Below, in pieces: positions 1 through 4,784 of a stretch of DNA of 6,071 nt. Both the position numbers and the translations under genes were made by a program. Each line of letters starts with the position of its first letter. Position 1 is the first letter of the stretch. A model generated the notes under the pieces. That model did no database searches, was not told the origin of the DNA, and was given only the letters and a program-made list of their open reading frames with translations. Source of the DNA: Clostridia bacterium (GTDB lineage Bacteria; Bacillota; Clostridia; Christensenellales; CAG-314); NCBI GenBank assembly GCA_017452035.1, contig JAFTNE010000177.1:1-6071 (forward strand), written 5' to 3'.

Positions 1-1068
1 AACAGTCAACCTGCCTTGAACTACGGTTTTAGTGACGTTACCGACCCAAGTTGGCAAATGTCCTACAAACACCCAATTTGTCAAGCAAACTTTGACCGTA
101 TGCTGGACGTTATGCGTTTTTGGCTGGACCGTGGTTGTGATGGTTTCCGTGTGGATATGGCCGACTCCCTTGTTAAAAACGATCCAGGCAAGCGCGCAAC
201 AGCAAGCTTGTGGCACAAGGCACGTACTATGTTGGACAAACACTACCCCGAGGCAGTGATGATTTCCGAGTGGTGCAACGCCAGCCGTTCCATCAACCTT
301 GGTGGTTTCCACTGCGACTTTGTACTTTGTCACCCTGGCACAATTAACCAAATTGGGTTTAGAAACAAAGTAGATGGCGTAAACAAAAGTTACTTCTGCA
401 AGACAGCGCACCAATCGCCATCCATCATGTTGGAAAGATACCTTCGTGACTACCAAGCAACCAAAGGCAACGGTTATATGAGTATTATCTCGGGTAACCA
501 CGACAACGAACGCATCAGCTGGACGCTTGACGAAAGCGAACTTCGTCTTGCTTACACATTTATCTTTACAATGCCTGGCGTACCATTTATGTACTACGGT
601 GACGAAATTGGTATGAAGTATCTTCCACAAAAATCTAAGGAAGGTGGTTACCATCGCACTGGCGCACGTACCCCAATGCAGTGGGACAAAGACCTGCCCA
701 ACTTGGGATTTAGCAATGCCCCTGTGGAAGAACTTTATCTTGATGTTGATCGCAGTGACGATGCGCCTACAGTTAGCGCACAACTTGACGACCCCAACTC
801 ACTTTTGAACCACGTTCGCGCACTTACACAGCTAAGACACAGTCACGCCGATTTGCAAGCTGATGGCGACTTTGAAGTGCTTGTTTCCGACAAGAGTGGT
901 GTACTTTGCTATCGCCGTGGCAAATTGGCTGTTGCCATCAACCCAACGGCAGTTGCGCAAATGCTCCATCGCCCCGTTGGCGAAAAATTGTTTGAAGTGG
1001 GTTGTGCATCTACCCACGGGGATGTACCAATTCTCGAGCCACAAACGGCAGTGGTATTCAAACTTTGA
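1..1068 (+). CDS. GH13 alpha-glucosidase/alpha-amylase-family hydrolase, 5'-truncated by the window edge
   Basis: The gene is open from base 1 (first codons read NSQPALNYGF, the conserved stretch after domain B of GH13 enzymes), so the true start lies upstream. The visible 355 residues are the C-terminal two-thirds of a protein that is usually about 530-560 aa. Conserved GH13 regions are intact. The nucleophile is Asp in GFRVDMA (codon 154-156, fragment residue 52). The acid/base is Glu in MISEWCN (268-270, residue 90). The transition-state Asp is in SGNHDNER (502-504, residue 168). MPGVPFMYYGDEIGM and ARTPMQWD (from about 661) are typical of oligo-1,6-glucosidase, alpha-glucosidase and trehalose-synthase-like members. 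A short C-terminal beta domain ends in QTAVVFKL. The enzyme probably hydrolyses alpha-glucosidic bonds in short oligosaccharides, likely in the cytoplasm, but the N-terminus that would show a signal peptide is missing. Exact specificity (alpha-1,4, alpha-1,6, sucrose or trehalose) cannot be set. GH13 membership is nearly certain. Confidence 0.93.
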   Translation, partial: NSQPALNYGFSDVTDPSWQMSYKHPICQANFDRMLDVMRFWLDRGCDGFRVDMADSLVKNDPGKRATASLWHKARTMLDKHYPEAVMISEWCNASRSINLGGFHCDFVLCHPGTINQIGFRNKVDGVNKSYFCKTAHQSPSIMLERYLRDYQATKGNGYMSIISGNHDNERISWTLDESELRLAYTFIFTMPGVPFMYYGDEIGMKYLPQKSKEGGYHRTGARTPMQWDKDLPNLGFSNAPVEELYLDVDRSDDAPTVSAQLDDPNSLLNHVRALTQLRHSHADLQADGDFEVLVSDKSGVLCYRRGKLAVAINPTAVAQMLHRPVGEKLFEVGCASTHGDVPILEPQTAVVFKL

Positions 1069-1086
1069 TAATTTACAACATATACT
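1057..1086 (+). promoter_or_regulatory. possible weak promoter for the HAD phosphatase gene
   Basis: TTCAAA (1057-1062, 4 of 6 matches to TTGACA) and TATACT (1081-1086, 5 of 6 to TATAAT) are separated by 18 bases. The -35 lies in the last codons of the GH13 gene. It would start transcription near 1093, about 70 bases before the phosphatase start codon. With no terminator after the GH13 gene, read-through is an equally good explanation for expression, and a match this loose is common by chance. Confidence 0.25.
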
Positions 1087-1125
1087 TGTAGTGTAGGTAA
1101 ATGGTTTTGTCTACGTGCAGGTATG

Positions 1126-1149
1126 TTCGTTTGGTAGTTTACCAACGAA
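1126..1149 (+). other. intercistronic hairpin just before the phosphatase ribosome binding site
   Basis: The left arm TTCGTTTGGTA (1126-1136) and right arm TACCAACGAA (1140-1149) form a 10-bp stem with one bulged T and a GTT loop. It is followed by A residues rather than a T run, so it is not a normal intrinsic terminator on this strand. The ribosome binding site AAGGTAGG starts at 1151, two bases past the stem. The hairpin could stabilise or process the mRNA between the two genes, or influence translation of the downstream gene. Confidence 0.45.
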
Positions 1150-1150
1150 A

Positions 1151-1158
1151 AAGGTAGG
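1151..1158 (+). promoter_or_regulatory. ribosome binding site of the HAD phosphatase gene
   Basis: AAGGTAGG ends six bases before the ATG at 1165. It is a less perfect Shine-Dalgarno sequence than the GGAGG sites in front of the rnf genes, but it supports the ATG at 1165 as the start. It lies immediately downstream of a stable hairpin. Confidence 0.6.
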
Positions 1159-1164
1159 TATTTT

Positions 1165-2007
1165 ATGGCAAAAACAATAGTAGCGTTAATTTACGACTTT
1201 GATAATACCCTTTCCACTCGCGACATGCAAGAGTTTACCTTTATTCCTTCTCTTGGAATGGAACCCTCTCAGTTTTGGGACGCTTGCGACAAGTTCGCGC
1301 ACGAAAACGAAACGGACAGCGTCCTTACGTACATGTACTTGATGGCAAAAATGGCCAAGGAAAAGGGTATTCCTCTAACTCGCGAGGCTTTGATGGAAAT
1401 GGGCAAAGGGGTAGAGTTTTTTGATGGCGTAACCGACTGGTTTGAACGCATCAATGCCTACGGCGACAAAAAGGGCGTAGAAATTCGTCACTACATCATC
1501 TCTTGTGGACTTAAATCTATGATTGAAGGTTGCGCAATTGCAAAGCATTTCCACAACATCTTTGCTTGCGACTACCTCTATGACGAAGAGGGCAACATCC
1601 TTTGGCCACGTGAGGCTATCGACTACACAGCCAAAACGCAATACTTGTATCGCATCAACAAGGGTGTCGAAGATATCGGCGACGACAAAAAACTTAACAT
1701 GTACATGGCGCGTGACGAGCGCGTTGTGGCTTTCCATCACATGATTTACTTTGGCGATGGACTTACAGACGTGCCCAGTATGAAACTTATTCGCTCGCGT
1801 GGTGGTTATGCAATTGGTGTGTATCGCAAACCAACTGATGCCGAGTACCTTGTAAATGAAAAACGCGTTGACTTCTATTTGAAGGGCGATTACTCTGCCG
1901 GCTCTAAGATGGAGCAATCGGTAAAGGCTATCATCAACAAGATTGCTGCGCAAATACGCTACGACCAACTTGCAACCAAATCTCGCGAAGTTGTCGACAA
2001 CGACTAG
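1165..2007 (+). CDS. HAD-superfamily phosphatase (phosphoserine-phosphatase-like, helical cap)
   Basis: This complete 280-aa protein has all four HAD motifs. Motif I is YDFDNTLS, with nucleophile Asp11 and general acid/base Asp13. Motif II is Ser113 in IISCGL. Motif III is probably Lys157 in AKTQYLYR. Motif IV is FGDGLTDVPS, with Asp198 and Asp202 binding Mg2+. Residues of about 20-95 between motifs I and II are mostly helical in appearance and form the cap that selects substrate, as in the phosphoserine phosphatase/PF12710 type. No signal peptide or membrane segment is seen, so it should be a soluble cytoplasmic Mg2+-dependent phosphomonoesterase. The substrate cannot be read from the sequence, and I do not call it serB because the cap is not recognisably that of SerB. 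It follows the GH13 gene by 96 bases, which may mean co-transcription, but a shared sugar-phosphate role is only a guess. The TAG stop is followed in frame by ten sense codons to a TAA at 2038. Confidence 0.9.
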   Translation: MAKTIVALIYDFDNTLSTRDMQEFTFIPSLGMEPSQFWDACDKFAHENETDSVLTYMYLMAKMAKEKGIPLTREALMEMGKGVEFFDGVTDWFERINAYGDKKGVEIRHYIISCGLKSMIEGCAIAKHFHNIFACDYLYDEEGNILWPREAIDYTAKTQYLYRINKGVEDIGDDKKLNMYMARDERVVAFHHMIYFGDGLTDVPSMKLIRSRGGYAIGVYRKPTDAEYLVNEKRVDFYLKGDYSAGSKMEQSVKAIINKIAAQIRYDQLATKSREVVDND

Positions 2008-2015
2008 GGTGTAAC

Positions 2016-2037
2016 CCTTGCGTATTGGCTGGCTTTG
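2016..2037 (+). repeat. 22-base direct repeat, copy 1
   Basis: This perfect copy begins CCTTGCGTATT and ends GGCTGGCTTTG, starting nine bases after the phosphatase stop codon. The second copy lies 67 bases downstream. The similarity extends a few bases upstream (TAAC before each copy, with one extra A in copy 2). A 22-base exact match within 90 bases of non-coding sequence is far beyond chance. Function is unknown; it could come from a local duplication or be a dispersed intergenic element. Confidence 0.85.
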
Positions 2038-2082
2038 TAAATTGAGTTTACAAACGAAATTAAGGTAAGTTAACAACTAACA

Positions 2083-2104
2083 CCTTGCGTATTGGCTGGC
2101 TTTG
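2083..2104 (+). repeat. 22-base direct repeat, copy 2
   Basis: This copy is identical to the one at 2016-2037. It is followed by different sequence, although GGCTTTGT recurs at 2116-2123, a partial third echo of the repeat's 3' end. The last bases of this copy overlap the -35 region of a weak promoter-like sequence. Confidence 0.85.
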
Positions 2105-2129
2105 CGCGTACAGTGGGCTTTGTTACAAT
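2102..2129 (+). promoter_or_regulatory. possible extended -10 promoter inside the intergenic region
   Basis: TGTTACAAT (2121-2129) contains an extended -10 (TGn then TACAAT, 5 of 6 matches). A poor -35, TTGCGC (2102-2107), lies 16 bases upstream of the hexamer. It would start an RNA near 2136 that ends at the terminator 2256-2285, about 150 bases long. The -35 is weak, so this is only a candidate. Confidence 0.25.
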
Positions 2130-2255
2130 AAGGACACAAAGTGTACAAATGCAAACTGACTGTCGTGTTAGGCTTGGGTTGATTTACTTTGGTGTATTTT
2201 TGCAACACACAGGTATATAGTTGCACACATTTGCACGTCTACATACAAAATTTTT

Positions 2256-2285
2256 AACTGCTCGACTGTTGTTGAGCAGTTTTTT
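2256..2285 (+). terminator. rho-independent terminator
   Basis: The left arm CTGCTCGAC (2258-2266), a TGTT loop and the right arm GTTGAGCAG (2271-2279) form a nine-pair stem with one G-T wobble. AA at 2256-2257 can pair with the first two T residues after the stem to extend it. Six T residues follow (2280-2285). It closes transcription coming from the phosphatase side and insulates the rnf promoter. Confidence 0.92.
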
Positions 2286-2357
2286 ATTAATGTTTTTTCA
2301 TAAAGAAATTTAATATAAAAATAACTAATTTATAACATAGAAAAGTAGCTTACTCTA
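2286..2357 (+). other. very AT-rich tract upstream of the rnf promoter
   Basis: This stretch is dominated by A and T runs and contrasts with the more GC-rich flanking genes. It has no reading frame of note. The A/T tracts sit directly upstream of the -35 at 2358, where UP-element-like sequences that contact the RNA polymerase alpha subunit would lie. I see no other clear motif. Confidence 0.4.
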
Positions 2358-2386
2358 TTGCAAAATTGCATTGTATGTGGTAAAAT
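2358..2386 (+). promoter_or_regulatory. sigma-A-type promoter of the rnf operon
   Basis: TTGCAA (2358-2363, 4 of 6 matches to TTGACA) and TAAAAT (2381-2386, 5 of 6 to TATAAT) are separated by exactly 17 bases. The -10 is preceded by TGG, giving an extended -10. Predicted transcription start is near 2393, about 45 bases before the rnfC ATG. It lies between an upstream terminator and the first gene of an operon, which supports it strongly. Confidence 0.75.
2359..2370. promoter_or_regulatory. inverted repeat overlapping the rnf -35 box (possible operator)
   Basis: TGCAA (2359-2363) and TTGCA (2366-2370) form a perfect inverted repeat around two A residues. It covers most of the -35 hexamer and the start of the spacer. 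Repressors often bind at this position, but five-base arms arise easily by chance and I recognise no specific regulator. It does not match the redox regulator Rex consensus. Confidence 0.25.
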
Positions 2387-2421
2387 ATTTAATTAAGAAA
2401 CCAAGTTTTCTAATCTTTAAC

Positions 2422-2426
2422 GGAGG
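2422..2426 (+). promoter_or_regulatory. rnfC: ribosome binding site of rnfC
   Basis: GGAGG ends 11 bases before the ATG at 2438 (GGAGGTG gives nine). A GTG at 2426 in the same frame overlaps this Shine-Dalgarno sequence and so cannot be the start. This decides the ATG at 2438. Confidence 0.85.
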
Positions 2427-2437
2427 TGTTTTTCCCT

Positions 2438-3751
2438 ATGAAGACATTCAGAGGTGGTCGTCACGTTCCCGATAACAAACACTTGACGGAAAATGTTGCT
2501 ATCGAGCTGATGCCCATCGTACCAGACTACTACGTTTGCCTTGCTCAACATATTGGTAAACCTGCAAGTTTGTGTGTTGAAATTGGCGAAACTGTTTGCG
2601 AAGGTCAACTTATTGCCAAAGCAGATGGATTTGTTTCTGCCAATATTCATTCACCAGTATGTGGAACAATTGTAGAGGTAGTAAAACGCAAAACTGCCCA
2701 AGGCCGTATGGCAGATTTTGTTCACATCAAGTCTAACGGTGAACAAAAGGTTGTAACACTTGAACCACTTACCAACCCCACAAAGGAACAAATTATTGCA
2801 CGTATTGCTGAGGCTGGTATTGTTGGTATGGGTGGCGCAGGATTTCCAACTGCTGTAAAAATTCAACCTAAAGACCCAGTTGACACATTGATTATCAATG
2901 CTGCCGAGTGCGAACCTTACCTCAACTGCGACAATCGCATCATGATTGAACGCACAAAAGAGTTTATTGAAGGTGTACGCTTGCTTGCAACAGCTTGTGG
3001 TGTTCAACACGTGTACATTGGCATTGAGGAAAACAAGCCCGAGGCATATGCTGCAATGCTTGCATTGGATGGCGTTGTTGACGAAAGAGGTCCTATCACC
3101 CCAGGTGACATTGTTGTTGTAAACCTCAAAGCAAAGTATCCACAAGGCGCTGAAAAAACTCTCATCTATGCTTGCACAAAACGCAAAGTTCCAACAGGTG
3201 GTTTGCCAGCTGCAGTAGGTTGCATTGTAAACAACGTTGCAACGGCATACGCAGTTTGGGATGCAGTTGTAAACGGTCGTCCACTTTACAGACGTGTTAT
3301 GACACTTTCCGGTCAAGGCGTACGCCGTCCCAAGAACATTGACGTTCGTGTTGGTACTCCACTTGCATCCATCTTGGAAATGTGCGACAACATCACCGAA
3401 GACACAGTAAAACTTGTTATGGGTGGACCAATGATGGGCTTTACATTGCCTGACCTTGACGTTACCACAACCAAAACAGACAGTGGATTTTTGGCATTTA
3501 CAGACAAGGAAGCAAGCACTTTGCTACCAACACCTTGTATCCGTTGTGGACGTTGTGTAGACGTTTGTCCAATGGCTTTGACCCCACTTATGATTGACTT
3601 TTACGCAACTGTTGGCGACTTTAAGGGCGCAATCAAGTACGGCGCAATGAACTGCTTTGAATGTGGTACGTGCGCATACGTTTGCCCAGCAAAACGCCCA
3701 ATTGTTCAAAGCGTAAGACTTACAAAAATGAAAGCAAAGGAGATAAAGTAA
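2438..3751 (+). CDS. rnfC: RnfC, NADH-side subunit of the Rnf ion-translocating ferredoxin:NAD+ oxidoreductase
   Basis: This 437-aa protein is the usual size of compact clostridial RnfC. It starts with the family signature FRGGRHVPDNKHLT. A lipoyl-like barrel follows (about residues 35-80, ending HSPVCGTI). A NuoF-like flavin/NADH domain carries VGMGGAGFPTAVK (from residue 129) and INAAECEPYL. PQGAEKTLIYACTKRKVPTG and GGPMMGF are also family-conserved. Two [4Fe-4S] motifs lie at the C-terminus: Cys367, 370, 373, 377 and Cys406, 409, 412, 416. RnfC is a peripheral cytoplasmic subunit that exchanges electrons with NAD(H) and passes them on within the complex. The ATG at 2438 is preferred because the upstream in-frame GTG overlaps the GGAGG site. 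It is the first gene of the operon, has its own promoter, and ends one base before rnfD. Identity is near certain. Confidence 0.97.
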   Translation: MKTFRGGRHVPDNKHLTENVAIELMPIVPDYYVCLAQHIGKPASLCVEIGETVCEGQLIAKADGFVSANIHSPVCGTIVEVVKRKTAQGRMADFVHIKSNGEQKVVTLEPLTNPTKEQIIARIAEAGIVGMGGAGFPTAVKIQPKDPVDTLIINAAECEPYLNCDNRIMIERTKEFIEGVRLLATACGVQHVYIGIEENKPEAYAAMLALDGVVDERGPITPGDIVVVNLKAKYPQGAEKTLIYACTKRKVPTGGLPAAVGCIVNNVATAYAVWDAVVNGRPLYRRVMTLSGQGVRRPKNIDVRVGTPLASILEMCDNITEDTVKLVMGGPMMGFTLPDLDVTTTKTDSGFLAFTDKEASTLLPTPCIRCGRCVDVCPMALTPLMIDFYATVGDFKGAIKYGAMNCFECGTCAYVCPAKRPIVQSVRLTKMKAKEIK

Positions 3752-3757
3752 TATGAG
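3734..3757 (+). promoter_or_regulatory. rnfC-rnfD translational junction with embedded ribosome binding site
   Basis: The last codons of rnfC (AKEIK then TAA) contain GGAG at 3739-3742. The stop codon ends at 3751 and the rnfD ATG starts at 3753. This 24-base stretch matches the rnfD-rnfG junction at 4761-4784 at 22 positions. One-base spacing suggests coupled translation and matched subunit amounts. Confidence 0.8.
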
Positions 3758-4778
3758 ATACGTAAATTCTGGTTCTCCTCAAATTCGTGATAACACAAAC
3801 ACAAAGCGCATCATGATTGATGTTTGCATTGCATTGTTGCCTGCAACCATCGTTGGATGTGTGCTTTTGGGTTTGCTAAATCCACAATACGCAATTCAAT
3901 CTGCAATACTGATGGTAATTTCCGTTGTTTCCGCAGTTGCTACCGAATTTGTTTACAAACTTTGCTCAAAGGTACCTTTCAAACAAATTTTGGACGAGTT
4001 CGATTACACATCCGTTGTAACAGGTATGCTCATCGGTATGAACTTGTACCAAAACTCCAAGTGGTATGCAGCTGTGCTTGCAAGCGTTTTTGCCATTGCA
4101 GTGGTAAAAATGTTGTTTGGTGGCACAGGTAAAAATATTGTCAACCCAGCCATTGCAGGACGTATCTTTGCATACATATCCTTTGGCGCAGGCTTTGGTG
4201 GTACAATGGGTTTTGAAAGAACCTACTCATCTCCACTTACATACGGTTCGGTTCAAGCAGGTGCAACACCTTTGCAAGCTGTTTTGGGCGAAGCAAAATG
4301 CACACTTTCTAACCTTGACTTGTTTATTGGTACAGGCGTTCCCGGTTGTATTGGTGAAATCAGCAAGGTAGCGTTGCTTCTTGGTGGTGTATACCTTGTT
4401 TGCCGTGGTGTACTCAACTTCCGTTGGCCACTTATTTACATTGCTGTAACAGGTGTTACCACTGTTGTTATTGAGCTTATCGGTGGCGCTGGCTTTACTG
4501 ATGCACTTGGCGTATTCCTTCCATCCATTTTGAGTGGTGGTTTGTTCCTTGGTGCAATCTTTATGGCAACCGACTACGTAACAGCACCTATCACAAAACT
4601 TGGCAAGTACATCTACTACGCATTGCTTGGTGTTATCACAGCAGTTTTGCGTGATGCCGTTGGTGCCGAAGTTGTTTCATTTGCTATCCTTCTTGGTAAC
4701 CTTATCGTTCCATTGATTGATGCTTACGTTGTACGTCGTCCATTTGGATGGCGCAAACCTGCAAAGGAGGTAAAGTAA
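3753..4778 (+). CDS. rnfD: RnfD, membrane flavoprotein subunit of the Rnf complex
   Basis: This 341-aa, highly hydrophobic protein has about nine or ten membrane segments. Clear ones lie near residues 20-42, 46-70, 83-98, 103-122, 205-220, 226-244, 250-272, 286-300 and 306-325. Family landmarks include GKNIVNPA (residues 127-134) and MATDYVTAPIT (271-281). The N-terminal SPQIRDNTNTKRIM is also typical. RnfD, homologous to NqrB, carries an FMN linked through phosphate to a Thr. The matching site here is Thr172 in AGATPL, although the usual Ser/Thr three residues earlier is Ala and no Asp lies six residues earlier. The protein probably helps carry electrons across the membrane and takes part in Na+ or H+ transport. 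It starts one base after rnfC and ends one base before rnfG, with GGAG at 3739-3742 as its ribosome binding site. Confidence 0.96.
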   Translation: MRYVNSGSPQIRDNTNTKRIMIDVCIALLPATIVGCVLLGLLNPQYAIQSAILMVISVVSAVATEFVYKLCSKVPFKQILDEFDYTSVVTGMLIGMNLYQNSKWYAAVLASVFAIAVVKMLFGGTGKNIVNPAIAGRIFAYISFGAGFGGTMGFERTYSSPLTYGSVQAGATPLQAVLGEAKCTLSNLDLFIGTGVPGCIGEISKVALLLGGVYLVCRGVLNFRWPLIYIAVTGVTTVVIELIGGAGFTDALGVFLPSILSGGLFLGAIFMATDYVTAPITKLGKYIYYALLGVITAVLRDAVGAEVVSFAILLGNLIVPLIDAYVVRRPFGWRKPAKEVK

Positions 4779-4784
4779 CATGAG
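4761..4784 (+). promoter_or_regulatory. rnfD-rnfG translational junction with embedded ribosome binding site
   Basis: The end of rnfD (AKEVK then TAA) contains AAAGGAGG (4763-4770), nine bases before the rnfG ATG at 4780. It repeats the layout of the rnfC-rnfD junction almost base for base. The perfect Shine-Dalgarno sequence and single-base gap fix the rnfG start. Confidence 0.85.

Larger units (their letters stand above)
2008..2255 (+). other. intergenic region: long 3' UTR of the phosphatase gene or small-RNA locus
   Basis: There is no convincing coding sequence in these 248 bases. The stretch holds two copies of a 22-base direct repeat (2016-2037, 2083-2104), a loose promoter-like sequence (2102-2129), and small inverted repeats such as TGCAA/TTGCA around 2200-2225. 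It runs into the strong terminator at 2256-2285 with no earlier terminator after the phosphatase stop. The transcript ending there is therefore either the phosphatase mRNA with a roughly 270-base 3' UTR or a separate RNA of about 150 bases. I recognise no known riboswitch or RNA family. Confidence 0.4.

Noticed and set aside
2006..2018. Short hairpin AGGGT-GTA-ACCCT right after the phosphatase stop as a terminator
   Set aside because: The stem is only five base pairs and is not followed by a T run. The convincing terminator is at 2256-2285.
1375..2076. 233-codon open frame on the minus strand opposite the phosphatase gene
   Set aside because: It overlaps a complete HAD protein with all catalytic motifs. 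The antisense product has no recognisable motif or upstream ribosome binding site.
2016..2104. Direct repeats as a CRISPR array or mobile-element ends
   Set aside because: There are only two copies, 45 bases between them, no cas genes, no transposase and no target-site duplication.
2134..2144. Small palindrome ACAC-AAA-GTGT as an operator or attenuator
   Set aside because: Four-base arms with a three-base loop are expected by chance and nothing nearby supports a regulatory role.
2149..2220. 23-codon ATG frame in the intergenic region
   Set aside because: The nearest Shine-Dalgarno-like sequence (AAGGA at 2130-2134) is 14 bases away and the peptide has no distinctive feature, so there is no real support for translation.
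2426..2437. Upstream GTG start for rnfC adding four residues
   Set aside because: The GTG overlaps the GGAGG Shine-Dalgarno sequence that serves the ATG at 2438, and the protein from 2438 begins with the usual RnfC N-terminus.
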